From NCBI RefSeq assembly GCF_017377775.1, contig NZ_JAFVLN010000002.1, positions 310,001-374,000 of the forward strand: 64,000 nt of DNA, read 5' to 3'. Position numbers and translations under genes: made by a program. Position 1 is the first letter of the stretch. The number at the start of each line of letters is the position of its first letter. This DNA is from Streptomyces sp. VRA16 Mangrove soil (GTDB lineage: Bacteria > Actinomycetota > Actinomycetes > Streptomycetales > Streptomycetaceae). This document shows, piece after piece, positions 24,208 through 32,982 of the stretch. The notes below the pieces were generated by a model. It was not told the DNA's origin. It ran no database searches and saw only the letters and a program-made list of their open reading frames with translations.

Positions 24208-25935
24208 TCACTGGACCGGCGGGTAGGCGTTCTTCAGCAGCTCCTGGAACTGGGCCGAGAACCAGTGCCCGGACAGCGGCGCGTCGGGCAGCGCCCCGGA
24301 CATGTGGTTGTTGTTGCGCGGGTTACCGGTGTACGTCGGGTCGCACATCCGGTCGAAGCCCTTGCCCTCGTCGTTCGCGATCTCGGTGCTGGACCCGTCG
24401 GACTCCCCCGGCGGCTTCATCCACACGTACGCGTCGATCCCGGCGGCGGGGTCGGCCTGCGGACGCTCACCGAGACCCGCTCCTGCCTGGTTGCACCAGT
24501 TGCCCGTGTTGAGGCGCCGGTCGTAGCGGCCGCCGTCGACGTACGTGTCCACGTCGGTCTTCGCACCCGGTCCCGTCGGCCTCGCGGCGCCGCCCCAGCC
24601 GTTGCGGGAGGTGTCGATCAGCATGCCGAGGTTCTGGTCGAAGCCGAGCGAGACCAGCTTGTCACGCATGGCCTGGGCGTAGGACAGCTCATCCGTGTAG
24701 CGGTTCCAGTCGACCCACTTGGACTGGCGGACCGAGACGCCGTTGACGGTGTCGTCGATGCCGAAGTTGTCCTCCTTGAGGGCGCTGTAGTTGGCCGTGT
24801 TCACGATGAAGCCGTGGACGTCGGACAGCTGCGCGCCGTTGCTGGTGGCGACGGTCTTGAAGAGTTCGGCGGAGGGGCCGAAGTTGTCGTCCCAGCCGAG
24901 CCAGCCGTGGTGACCGGCGTCGATGTAGTTGTAGACGTTCGGGATGTCGCCGAGCTTGTCGAGGGCGTAGCCGACGCCCTTCTGGTAGTTGCCGTTGGCC
25001 TTCATGGTGTCGCAGTTGGGGGTGGCCGTGGCGCGCGGGGAGACGTTGGTGACGAGGTTGGGCAGCGAGTCCAGCTCGATGGTCGTCACGATGCGCAGGC
25101 CCGCGTACTTGGGGTCGGCGAGGATCGCGGCGATCGGGTCGATGAAGTCGCTCTTGTACTTGTCTATGTCGTCGGGGCCGAGTTCGCCGTTGGAGGCGAG
25201 GGCGGCACAGTCACGGCCGGGCAGGTCGTAGACGACCAGCTGGACGACTTCCTCGTTGCTGCCCTTCTGGGCGAGGGCGGCGTCGAGGTGGTCGCGCAGC
25301 CCCATGCCGCCGTTGGCGCCGTTGATCGCGGCGATCCGGTCGATCCAGACACCGGTGGGCTGGTCGGCGACGGCGCTGCCGCCGGGCTCGGCGGCGGCGT
25401 GCGCCTTCCACTCCGGGTTCACGTACACCTTCGCGCCGGCGTACGGGTTGTCGACGCGGCCCGTGGGGTCGGTGCCGGGGTCCGGGTCGGTCGGGGTGGT
25501 GTCCTCGTTGCAGGTGACGCCGTTCAGCTTGAACGTGGTCGGCAGCGTGTTGGTGCCGCTGTACGTGCCGTTGAAGCCGAAGGAGGCGGTGCCCCCGGTG
25601 GCGAGCGTGCCGTTGTACGAGACGTTCTTGGCGGTGACGTCGGCGCCGGACTGCGAGATGTCCGCGTTCCAGCCGGAGGTCACCTTCTGGTTGCCGGAGT
25701 AGGACCAGGTGAGGTTCCAACTGTTCACCGCGGAACCGTTGTTGGTGACGGTGACGGCGGTGGTGAAGCCGGTGTCCCACTGGTTCTGGACCTTGTAGTC
25801 GACGGTGCAGGCGGTCGCGGCGCTGGCGGGGGTGGCCACGACGGCGCCGACACAGGCGGCTCCGGAGAGGGAGAGCGCCGCGAGCAACGCGGTGCCTCCT
25901 CTGAGTCCGGTGCGGCTCGATTCGGTACGGCTCAT
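24208..25935 (-). CDS. GH6 cellobiohydrolase with N-terminal CBM2
   Basis: A 575-aa secreted enzyme. The signal peptide ends near residue 39 (TPASAA). CBM2 covers about 41-143, with a Cys pair (Cys43, Cys142) and the surface Trp residues of cellulose-binding type A modules. A short Thr/Asp/Pro linker follows (146-159), then the GH6 domain. VYDLPGRDCAALASNGE (236-252) is GH6 signature 1 with Asp242, and MLIDTSRNGWGG carries the second conserved region. The long loops (for example around HMSGALPDAPLSGHW) fit an exo-acting, non-reducing-end cellobiohydrolase. It follows the GH5 gene by 37 nt and is probably co-transcribed. Confidence 0.93.
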   Translation of the reverse strand: MSRTESSRTGLRGGTALLAALSLSGAACVGAVVATPASAATACTVDYKVQNQWDTGFTTAVTVTNNGSAVNSWNLTWSYSGNQKVTSGWNADISQSGADVTAKNVSYNGTLATGGTASFGFNGTYSGTNTLPTTFKLNGVTCNEDTTPTDPDPGTDPTGRVDNPYAGAKVYVNPEWKAHAAAEPGGSAVADQPTGVWIDRIAAINGANGGMGLRDHLDAALAQKGSNEEVVQLVVYDLPGRDCAALASNGELGPDDIDKYKSDFIDPIAAILADPKYAGLRIVTTIELDSLPNLVTNVSPRATATPNCDTMKANGNYQKGVGYALDKLGDIPNVYNYIDAGHHGWLGWDDNFGPSAELFKTVATSNGAQLSDVHGFIVNTANYSALKEDNFGIDDTVNGVSVRQSKWVDWNRYTDELSYAQAMRDKLVSLGFDQNLGMLIDTSRNGWGGAARPTGPGAKTDVDTYVDGGRYDRRLNTGNWCNQAGAGLGERPQADPAAGIDAYVWMKPPGESDGSSTEIANDEGKGFDRMCDPTYTGNPRNNNHMSGALPDAPLSGHWFSAQFQELLKNAYPPVQ

Positions 25936-25972
25936 GGTGTGAGGTGTCCCTTTCTGTCCCGTGAAGAGGGGG

Positions 25973-27445
25973 TCATCCGTTGACGGATCGCAGGTGGTCG
26001 CGCAGACCGATGCCGAAGGCGGTCGGTGTGCCGGCGTAGTCGCTGATCAGCGAGGGGCCCGAGGAGCAGTCCCAGGTGTTCCAGGTCCAGCCGAGGTAGG
26101 ACAGCTGCCGGTCGTCGAACCACTTCATGACCTGGTCGACGAACCCGTGCGAGCAGGTGTTCTCACCGATCTCCCCTGCGACGAGCGGCACTTGGGCCGC
26201 CACGGGCGCGAGCTGCTCGTCCCAACAGCTCTCACTCGCGCAGGTGTTGAAGTTGTAGACGTGGTAGGCCGCGGCGATGTTGCCGGCCGGGTCGGCCGGC
26301 TCGTGGTCCAGCCACTGGCGCAGATCGTTGGAGTAGGCGAGGCCACCGGCGAGGATCAGGTTCCCGGCGCCCGCGGCGCGGACGGCGTCGACGAGATCCT
26401 GCATGCCCGCGACCTCGTAGCCGATCCCGGGGCAGGTGCCGCCGTCCTTCCAGCAGGCCCACGCGTCCGACAGGCTGGAGGTGGCACGGTCCGGGTACGG
26501 CTCGTTGAACAGGTCGAAAGCGACCGCCGGGTCGCCCTTGTACGCGGTGGCGACCGAGGACCAGAACGACGGGGCGTACTGGGCGTCGGGCATCGGCTTC
26601 TGGCAGGTCGCGTGGACGTCGGAGCAGCCGGCCGAATTCCCGGTGTACTGGCCGTAGGACCAGTGCATCTCCAGGATCGGCGTCATGCCGTGCGCCTCGA
26701 CCTTGGTGACGAGATCCTTGATGGCGCTCTGGTAGGCGACACCTCCGTACTCGGGTTTGATGTTGTCGAGGCCGAGCCAGCACTCCTCGTTGAGCGGGAT
26801 GCGGACCGTGTTGGCCTTCCAGTCGGCGATGGCCTTGACGGACGCGTCGTCCACGGGCCCGTCGAAGATCCCGTAGCCCTGGACGCACATGAACTCTGCG
26901 CCGGAGCGGTTCACGCCGAGCATCCGGTGGGTGGCGCCGGTGGCGGCGTCGACGAGCTTGTTCCCGGAGACTTTCAGCGCGGGGGCCGTGCCGTCACCGG
27001 GATCCGTCGGGTCGGTCGGGTCGGTGACGTCCTCGTTGCAGGTCACTCCGTTCAACTTGAAGGCCTTGGGCACCGTGTTGGCGCCCGACCACGAGCCGAT
27101 GAACCCGGCAAAGACGCTCCCGCCGGAGGCGAGCGCGCCGTTCCAGGACTCGCTGGCCGCGGTGACCGTCGTGCCGGACTGGGACCACTTCGCGTTCCAG
27201 CCCTGGGTGACCTTCTGGCCGTCGGCGAAGTCGAAGGTCAGGCTCCAACTGTCCTTCGCCGCACCGTTGTTGGTGACCTTCACGGCGCCCTGGAAGCCGC
27301 TGTCCCACTGCGAGGTGACGGAGTACTCCACCGAGCAGGCGGGGGCGGCTGCGGCTGCGGACGCAGCGGAGGTCAGTGGAACGAGCGCGGCCGTCGCGAG
27401 GGCGGCACACGCCATGAGCGATAAGTAGCGCGGGGGGTGTCGCAT
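25973..27445 (-). CDS. GH5 endo-beta-1,4-glucanase with N-terminal CBM2
   Basis: A 490-aa secreted cellulase. The signal peptide ends near residue 34 (SAAAAAP), CBM2 is 36-137 (Cys37-Cys136), and a DPTDPTDPGDG linker separates it from the GH5 barrel (about 155-490). The acid/base is Glu315 in FDLFNEPYP; the nucleophile is most likely Glu425 in VAGEIGEN. MHWSYGQY carries the conserved His. The ATG at 27445 is preceded by GAGGAG. It is the first gene of a minus-strand cellulase pair; a CebR-like site lies 53 bp upstream of its start. Confidence 0.93.
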   Translation of the reverse strand: MRHPPRYLSLMACAALATAALVPLTSAASAAAAAPACSVEYSVTSQWDSGFQGAVKVTNNGAAKDSWSLTFDFADGQKVTQGWNAKWSQSGTTVTAASESWNGALASGGSVFAGFIGSWSGANTVPKAFKLNGVTCNEDVTDPTDPTDPGDGTAPALKVSGNKLVDAATGATHRMLGVNRSGAEFMCVQGYGIFDGPVDDASVKAIADWKANTVRIPLNEECWLGLDNIKPEYGGVAYQSAIKDLVTKVEAHGMTPILEMHWSYGQYTGNSAGCSDVHATCQKPMPDAQYAPSFWSSVATAYKGDPAVAFDLFNEPYPDRATSSLSDAWACWKDGGTCPGIGYEVAGMQDLVDAVRAAGAGNLILAGGLAYSNDLRQWLDHEPADPAGNIAAAYHVYNFNTCASESCWDEQLAPVAAQVPLVAGEIGENTCSHGFVDQVMKWFDDRQLSYLGWTWNTWDCSSGPSLISDYAGTPTAFGIGLRDHLRSVNG

Positions 27446-27497
27446 GAGCGACTCCTCACAGCTCGGGCGCGACGGCAGGGGCCGGCGCGTCGACTGA

Positions 27498-27511
27498 TGG
27501 AATCGCTCCCA
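27498..27511. promoter_or_regulatory. CebR/CelR-like operator, imperfect
   Basis: TGGAATCGCTCCCA matches 12 of 14 bases of the known actinobacterial CebR/CelR site TGGGAGCGCTCCCA. It lies 52 bp upstream of the GH5 start codon. Confidence 0.75.
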
Positions 27512-27587
27512 CTGGTTGCTGGTGGACTGTAGAGAAGGAACTGCCGTCAAGCAACAGAGGAGTTCAAGAAATCCACTGTCGAATACT

Positions 27588-27603
27588 GTCGAATTAATTC
27601 GAC
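27588..27603. promoter_or_regulatory. AT-rich 16-bp palindrome in the divergent cellulase promoter region
   Basis: GTCGAATTAATTCGAC is a perfect palindrome. Its left half is preceded by a tandem decamer, ACTGTCGAAT at 27575-27584 and 27585-27594. The 262-nt GH5-GH48 gap is the most AT-rich stretch nearby. It may hold back-to-back promoters or a second regulator site. Confidence 0.55.
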
Positions 27604-27643
27604 TCTTCAAGTCTCTTGACCAACAATTACCTCTCCTCCACCC

Positions 27644-27657
27644 TGGGAGCGCTCCCA
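27644..27657. promoter_or_regulatory. CebR/CelR operator, perfect 14-bp palindrome
   Basis: TGGGAGCGCTCCCA is identical to the published CebR/CelR recognition sequence of Streptomyces and Thermobifida. It is 50 bp upstream of the GH48 start codon, so cello-oligosaccharide-relieved repression is expected. Confidence 0.9.
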
Positions 27658-27707
27658 CTGGTTCACAGGTTCGCCCCCACACCCCCACACCAGAGAGGGA
27701 TCAAGGC

Positions 27708-30611
27708 ATGCGCAAGAGACGGGCCCGGCGGCTGTGGACCGCTGCCACGGCGGCGCTCGCACTACCGCTCGCCACGCTCGCCGCTCTCCCAACCACCGCT
27801 CAGGCAGCGGGAGTTGAGTGCAGCGTCGACTACAGGACCAATGACTGGGGCTCCGGCTTCACGGCCGATCTGACGATCACCAACCGCGGCACCGCGGCGA
27901 TCGACGGCTGGACCCTCACCTACGCGTACAGCGGTGACCAGAAACTCACCAATGGCTGGAACGGCACCTGGTCGCAGTCCGGCCGGAACATCACGGTGAA
28001 GGACGCCGGATACAACGGAAAGATCGCGGCGGGAGCCGCCGCCACGACCGGCGCGCAATTCACTTACAGTGGCTCGAATTCGGCGCCCACGGATTTCGCG
28101 ATCAATGGCACGACGTGCGCCGGCGCCCATCAGCCGCCGGTCACCGTGCTCACCAGTCCCGAGGCGGGCGCCGTCTACACGGCCGGGGACCCGGTGCCGC
28201 TCGCGGCGACCGCGGCGGCGGCCGACGGGGCGGGCATCGACAAGGTCGAGTTCTACGACGACACGACGCTGCTCGGCACGGACACCACGGCGCCGTACGC
28301 GCTCGACACGGACAGCCTCGCGGCCGGCACCCACTCGCTCTACGCCAAGGCGTACGACAGCCAGGGCGCTTCCGGCGAGTCGACGCCCGTCGGCATCACG
28401 GTCGCGGCGGGACCCGCGGTCGTCGCCACCCCCGCCCAACTCGGCGTCCAGCAGGGCAAGTCGGGTACCTTCGACGTGAAGCTGTCGACGCAGCCGACGG
28501 CGAACGTGACGGTCACGACGGCCCGCACCGACGGCAACACGGGTCTGTCGGTCTCGGACGGCGCGAGCCTCACCTTCACTCCGTCGAACTGGGACACGGC
28601 GCAGAAGGTGACGATCGCGGCGGGCTCGTCGGGCACCGGGGCGGCCACGTTCACCGTGACGGCGCCCGGCCACACCAAGGCGACGGTCACGGTCACCCAG
28701 CTCGCGGCCGGCAAGGAGTACGACACCCGCTTCCTGGACCTCTACGGGAAGATCACCGACCCGGCGAACGGCTACTTCTCGCCGGAGGGCATCCCGTACC
28801 ACTCGGTCGAGACACTGATCGTCGAGGCGCCCGACCAGGGCCACGAGACGACGTCCGAGGCGTACTCGTATCTCCTCTGGCTACAAGCCATGTACGGGAA
28901 GGTGAGCGGCGACTGGTCCAAGTTCAACGGTGCGTGGGACACCATGGAGAAGTACATGATCCCCACCCACGCCGACCAGCCGACGAACTCCTTCTACAAC
29001 GCCTCCAAGCCGGCGACGTACGCCCCCGAGGAGGATCTGCCGTCGCAGTACCCGGCGAAGCTCGACCCGTCGGTGCCGGTCGGCACGGACCCGATCGCGG
29101 CGGAGCTGAAGAGCGCGTACGGCACCGACGACGTCTACGGCATGCACTGGCTCCAGGACGTCGACAACACGTACGGCTACGGCAACGAGCCCGGTAAGTG
29201 CGAGGCGGGCCCGACCGCGACCGGCCCCTCCTACATCAACACCTTCCAGCGCGGTGCGCAGGAGTCGGTCTGGGAGACGATCCCGCAGCCGACCTGCGAC
29301 ACCTTCAAGTACGGCGGCAAGAACGGGTACTTGGACCTGTTCACGGGTGACTCGTCGTACGCGAAGCAGTGGAAGTTCACCGACGCCCCGGACGCCGACG
29401 CACGCGCCGTGCAGGCCGCGTACTGGGCGGACGTCTGGGCCAAGGAGCAGGGCAAGGGCTCCGAGGTCTCGGCGACTCTCGGCAAGGCCGCGAAGATGGG
29501 CGACTATCTGCGGTACGCGATGTACGACAAGTACTTCAAGAAGATCGGTGACTGCGTCGGCGAGACGACCTGCCCCGCGGGCACCGGCAAGGACGCCTCC
29601 GACTACCTGCTGTCCTGGTACTACGCGTGGGGCGGCGCCACCGACACCTCGGCGGGCTGGGCCTGGCGGATCGGTTCGAGCCATGTGCACGGCGGCTACC
29701 AGAACCCGCTCGCCGCGTACGCCCTGTCCTCCGTGGCCGACCTGAAGCCCAAGTCGGCGACGGGGCAGGCGGACTGGGCCAAGTCGCTCGACCGTCAGCT
29801 GGAGTTCTACCGCTGGCTGCAGTCGGACGAGGGCGCCATCGCGGGCGGCGCGACGAACAGCTGGCAGGGCCGGTACGCACAGCCGCCGGCCGGGACGCCG
29901 ACGTTCTACGGCATGTACTACGACGAGGCGCCCGTTTACCACGACCCGCCGTCCAACCAGTGGTTCGGCTTCCAGGCATGGTCGATGGAGCGCGTCGCCG
30001 AGTACTACCAGCAGACGGGCAGCGCGGCTGCCAAGGCGGTCCTGGACAAGTGGGTCGACTGGGCGTTGTCCAAGACGACCGTCAACCCCGACGGCACGTT
30101 CCGGATCCCGTCGACCCTCCAGTGGTCGGGCAAGCCCGACACCTGGAACGCGTCGAGTCCCGGTGCCAACAGCGGACTTCACGTCACGGTCGCCGACTAC
30201 ACGAACGACGTCGGCGTGGCCGCCGCGTACGCCAAGACCCTGACCTACTACGGCGCCAAGTCCGGTGACACGGAGGCCAGGTCGACGGCGAAGGCGCTGC
30301 TCGACGGCATGTGGAAGAACAACCAGGACGCGCTGGGTGTCGCGGTGCCCGAGACGCGGGCCGACTACAGCCGCTTCGACGACCCGGTCTACGTGCCGTC
30401 GGGCTGGACCGGCACCATGCCGAACGGCGACAAGATCGACTCCTCGTCCACCTTCGCCTCGCTCCGCTCCTTCTACAAGGACGACCCCAACTGGTCGAAG
30501 ATCGAGGCCTACTTGGCGGGCGGCGCGGCGCCGACGTTCACGTACCACCGGTTCTGGGCCCAGGCGGACATCGCGCTCGCCATGGGTTCGTACGCGGAGC
30601 TGCTCGAGTAA
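27708..30611 (+). CDS. GH48 reducing-end cellobiohydrolase with CBM2 and two Ig-like modules
   Basis: A 967-aa secreted processive exocellulase. Module order: signal peptide 1-34 (TTAQAAG), CBM2 about 36-138, a bacterial Ig-like module about 144-234 ([20 protein letters not shown]), a second beta-sandwich about 237-333, then GH48 from about 336 to the end. The GH48 hallmark [16 protein letters not shown] is near 373-388, and the [14 protein letters not shown] loop follows. The ATG at 27708 has GAGAGGGA upstream. GH48 acts together with the divergent GH5 and GH6 enzymes; the three form a near-minimal cellulase set. A strong hairpin follows the stop. Confidence 0.96.
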   Translation: MRKRRARRLWTAATAALALPLATLAALPTTAQAAGVECSVDYRTNDWGSGFTADLTITNRGTAAIDGWTLTYAYSGDQKLTNGWNGTWSQSGRNITVKDAGYNGKIAAGAAATTGAQFTYSGSNSAPTDFAINGTTCAGAHQPPVTVLTSPEAGAVYTAGDPVPLAATAAAADGAGIDKVEFYDDTTLLGTDTTAPYALDTDSLAAGTHSLYAKAYDSQGASGESTPVGITVAAGPAVVATPAQLGVQQGKSGTFDVKLSTQPTANVTVTTARTDGNTGLSVSDGASLTFTPSNWDTAQKVTIAAGSSGTGAATFTVTAPGHTKATVTVTQLAAGKEYDTRFLDLYGKITDPANGYFSPEGIPYHSVETLIVEAPDQGHETTSEAYSYLLWLQAMYGKVSGDWSKFNGAWDTMEKYMIPTHADQPTNSFYNASKPATYAPEEDLPSQYPAKLDPSVPVGTDPIAAELKSAYGTDDVYGMHWLQDVDNTYGYGNEPGKCEAGPTATGPSYINTFQRGAQESVWETIPQPTCDTFKYGGKNGYLDLFTGDSSYAKQWKFTDAPDADARAVQAAYWADVWAKEQGKGSEVSATLGKAAKMGDYLRYAMYDKYFKKIGDCVGETTCPAGTGKDASDYLLSWYYAWGGATDTSAGWAWRIGSSHVHGGYQNPLAAYALSSVADLKPKSATGQADWAKSLDRQLEFYRWLQSDEGAIAGGATNSWQGRYAQPPAGTPTFYGMYYDEAPVYHDPPSNQWFGFQAWSMERVAEYYQQTGSAAAKAVLDKWVDWALSKTTVNPDGTFRIPSTLQWSGKPDTWNASSPGANSGLHVTVADYTNDVGVAAAYAKTLTYYGAKSGDTEARSTAKALLDGMWKNNQDALGVAVPETRADYSRFDDPVYVPSGWTGTMPNGDKIDSSSTFASLRSFYKDDPNWSKIEAYLAGGAAPTFTYHRFWAQADIALAMGSYAELLE

Positions 30612-30644
30612 CGCCCCGCCCTTGAGGCAGTTCCGTGCACATCA

Positions 30645-30682
30645 GGGCCGGGCGATCCCCCTCCCCGGGGGCCGCCCGGCCC
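30645..30682 (+). terminator. GC-rich hairpin after GH48 gene
   Basis: GGGCCGGGCG (30645-30654) pairs perfectly with CGCCCGGCCC (30673-30682), and CCCCC/GGGGG inside the loop extends the stem. It lies 34 nt after the stop codon. No T-run. Confidence 0.75.
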
Positions 30683-30811
30683 GCTGCTGGGCCCGGGGCG
30701 TGATCCACGGCCGGAGGATTACAACTGCATCACTTCGGGTTCACACAACCTCCACATTCATCCTGCACGCAATAGCCTCGCCCTCCTCAGCAAGCAGCAG
30801 GGGGGAACCTC

Positions 30812-31333
30812 ATGACCAACCCGTACACGCCCGTGCCGCCGCCGGGGCCCGGCATGCGCGCCGTGCCCCGCTGGGCCCGTAAGCGCGTCGCGATACCCGC
30901 CCTCGGTGTCGCGCTCCTCCTCGGCGGTGCCATCGGCGCGGCCGGAGGGGACGGGAGCGACGGCGGCAGCTCCAAGGTGGCGGCGGCGAGTCAGGCACGG
31001 CCGACCGCCACCGTCACGACGACCGCCACGGCCACCGCCACCGAGTCGGCCGAGCCGGAACCGGCGCCCACCGTCACCACCACCGAGACCGTGAAGGTCA
31101 AGGTCACGGTGACCGCGAAGTCCGCGACGGGCAGCGGCTCCGGGTCGTCCGGCAGTGGGAGCGGGAGCCAGGCCGACACCGGCACGTGCTCGATCGTCTC
31201 GAACTCCGGGAACTGCTACTCGGCCGGCCAGTACTGCCGCAACAGCGACCACGGCGCCTCGACCACGACCGCGAGCGGCGCGGCGATCACCTGCCGTTAC
31301 AGCTCCAACGCGTGGAGGTGGAGCTACAGCTGA
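30812..31333 (+). CDS. Small membrane-anchored extracellular protein with a four-Cys tail
   Basis: A 173-aa protein of unknown function; the ribosome-binding site GGGGGGAA is clear. Order: Pro-rich cytoplasmic start (1-15), basic stretch PRWARKRV, one membrane helix (about 28-45), a low-complexity Ala/Thr/Val and Ser/Gly stalk (50-125), then a compact C-terminal domain of about 45 residues with four cysteines (TCSIVSNSGNCYS, QYCRNSDHG, ITCRYSSNAWRWSY). The four cysteines could make two disulfides outside the cell. Similar stalked proteins occur in Streptomyces. No catalytic motif is visible. Confidence 0.75.
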   Translation: MTNPYTPVPPPGPGMRAVPRWARKRVAIPALGVALLLGGAIGAAGGDGSDGGSSKVAAASQARPTATVTTTATATATESAEPEPAPTVTTTETVKVKVTVTAKSATGSGSGSSGSGSGSQADTGTCSIVSNSGNCYSAGQYCRNSDHGASTTTASGAAITCRYSSNAWRWSYS

Positions 31334-31396
31334 CGTCCGACGGCGGGTGTGGTGTTCTACTGGACTGGCAGACCGATCCAGGGGCAAGAGGACCAC

Positions 31397-31468
31397 ATGA
31401 AGATACTGATCGTGCTCGTCGTTCTGGCCATCGCCGCCGTCTGGTTCATCAAGTCACGCAGGATGTGA
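31397..31468 (+). CDS. 23-aa single-pass membrane microprotein (putative)
   Basis: ATG at 31397 is preceded by AGAGGA at a good distance. The product begins MKILIVLVVLAIAAVWFIK and ends SRRM: one hydrophobic helix with a positive C-terminal end. It lies 63 nt after the four-Cys protein gene. The start signal and clean helix favour a real gene; its function is unknown. Confidence 0.5.
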   Translation: MKILIVLVVLAIAAVWFIKSRRM

Positions 31469-31552
31469 CGGGGCGCCGGAAGTCACCCGGCCCGGCTTCG
31501 GCCCGCCGTACCCGGTCGTCGCCGCCGGGCCGCGGGGTGCGAGCATCCTCGG

Positions 31553-32278
31553 ATGCGACAGTTCGACGAGTTGGCCCAGGTCGACGATCCGGCGTGGCCG
31601 GAACTCCAGGAGATGCTCGGGGCGAGCCCCGTGGCAGCGCGCCTGCTGCCCGGCGACGCCGGTGAGGGGCGACGCGCGCTGCTCCAGATGCAGGTCAGCG
31701 CCCGCTCGATGCTGGGAGCGCTGGCCCTGCACACCGGTGGGCTGCTCGTGGACGACGGCTGGGTGCGGGTCTTCGGCGGGGGTTCCGTCGAGGCCGGCGG
31801 GCTCCCGGGCCTGGCGCGGGTCAACCGCTTTCCCGCGGACTTCGATCCCGGCTGGCATCCCGCGGCGGGCCTGGTCGTGGGCCAGGACGTCGTCGGCGGG
31901 GTCTTCGCGCTGAACGGCGGCGATCCGGCGGCCGGGGGCCGCCCCGGGGAACCCGGGCGGATGACGTACTTCGCCCCCGACACCCTGGAGTGGGAGCCGC
32001 TGGACATGGGCCACGCCGGGTGGCTCTCCTGGCTGCTCTCGGGCCGCCTCGACACGTTCTACGACGGACTGCGCTGGCCGGGCTGGCGCGAGGAGACGGC
32101 GGCCCTGACCTTCTCGCAGGGCATCACGGTGTACCCCTTCCTGTGGTCCGAGGAGGCCCACACCGATCTCGCGGCCACCAGTCGCCGGGCCGTGCCGATG
32201 CGCGAGGTGCTCGGCGTCGCGGCGGACTTCGCCCGGCAGATGGGGCCGGGCGATCCGGGTTTCCTCGGCGACGTGTGA
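31553..32278 (+). CDS. DUF2625 family protein
   Basis: A 241-aa cytoplasmic protein. WPELQEMLGAS, then the stretch ALLQMQVSARSMLGALALHT followed by GGLLVDDGWVRVFGGG and LEWEPLDMGHAGWLSWLLSG match the DUF2625 family. Some members sit near polymorphic toxin immunity genes, but no toxin gene is seen here. The role is unknown. No clear ribosome-binding site precedes the ATG. Confidence 0.78.
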   Translation: MRQFDELAQVDDPAWPELQEMLGASPVAARLLPGDAGEGRRALLQMQVSARSMLGALALHTGGLLVDDGWVRVFGGGSVEAGGLPGLARVNRFPADFDPGWHPAAGLVVGQDVVGGVFALNGGDPAAGGRPGEPGRMTYFAPDTLEWEPLDMGHAGWLSWLLSGRLDTFYDGLRWPGWREETAALTFSQGITVYPFLWSEEAHTDLAATSRRAVPMREVLGVAADFARQMGPGDPGFLGDV

Positions 32279-32315
32279 GTCCCTTCGCCAGACTCCCGTC
32301 GGTTCCTGGCGGACT

Positions 32316-32660
32316 TCAGGAGTCTCTCGTTGTGCCCGGCTCGTCGAGTCTCGCGAGGTCGACGGTCAGGCGACCTCCGGTCAGGGCGGAAGCGCAGCGC
32401 CCCAACTCGTCCCACTGGTCGCGTGTGAAGCCGCGGGCATCCATGATGTGGTGCCGCTGCCCGCTGTGTGGCGACACCGCCCACAGCGACAGGACGGAGT
32501 CGTGGCTTCCGAAGTCGAATCCCAGACCGGCGATGTCGTCCCCCTGACGGTTGCGCGCCGTGGCCGGGCCGGCTGTCCGGTCCCGGTCCGTGGGTTCCGG
32601 GCCAAGAGGGTGGGGGTGGGTGGTTCCCACCACAGTGACCAGGAACGCGTCGTCGGACAC
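32316..32660 (-). CDS. Hypothetical protein (114 aa, putative)
   Basis: A weakly supported gene with GTG start, VSDDAFLVTVVGTTHPHPLG at the N terminus and DIAGLGFDFGSHDSVLSLWA plus DARGFTRDQWDELGRCASAL further on. Amino-acid use looks like a folded protein, unlike the other frames here. There is no obvious ribosome-binding site, and the frame stays open further upstream, so the start is uncertain. No family recognised. Confidence 0.4.
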   Translation of the reverse strand: MSDDAFLVTVVGTTHPHPLGPEPTDRDRTAGPATARNRQGDDIAGLGFDFGSHDSVLSLWAVSPHSGQRHHIMDARGFTRDQWDELGRCASALTGGRLTVDLARLDEPGTTRDS

Positions 32661-32982
32661 GGAGCGTTCATGAGACCGGCGAATCCTCGGGTCACGCGTT
32701 CCGTCACCAGCCGACCGGCCGTGCTGCCGCCTCGGCTCATTCCTCCGGCCACCAGGGATCCGCACGGTCAGCAACAGATCTCCGTTCGGATGGTGATGGC
32801 CGCCAGGAGCCCCCATGCTCCGCGGCGGCCTTCCAGTTCCGGCGCGCCCCACGGGACACCCGCGCATGCCTGTTCTCGGGCGAGACCTCGAGCAGGGACC
32901 GACACGGGGCCGGCGAGCGGAAGGCTTGGGTTCCGTCAGTTTCCTTTGCGCCCATGGGAAGTGCCGCCAGCGGAACGGGGCG
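32661..32982. other. 322-nt stretch without a convincing gene
   Basis: Short open frames exist on both strands (for example 32737-32955 minus, MGAKETDGTQAF...), but none has a ribosome-binding site or recognisable family, and the GC-skewed codon pattern is weak. It may be a decayed gene or a plain intergenic region. Confidence 0.4.
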
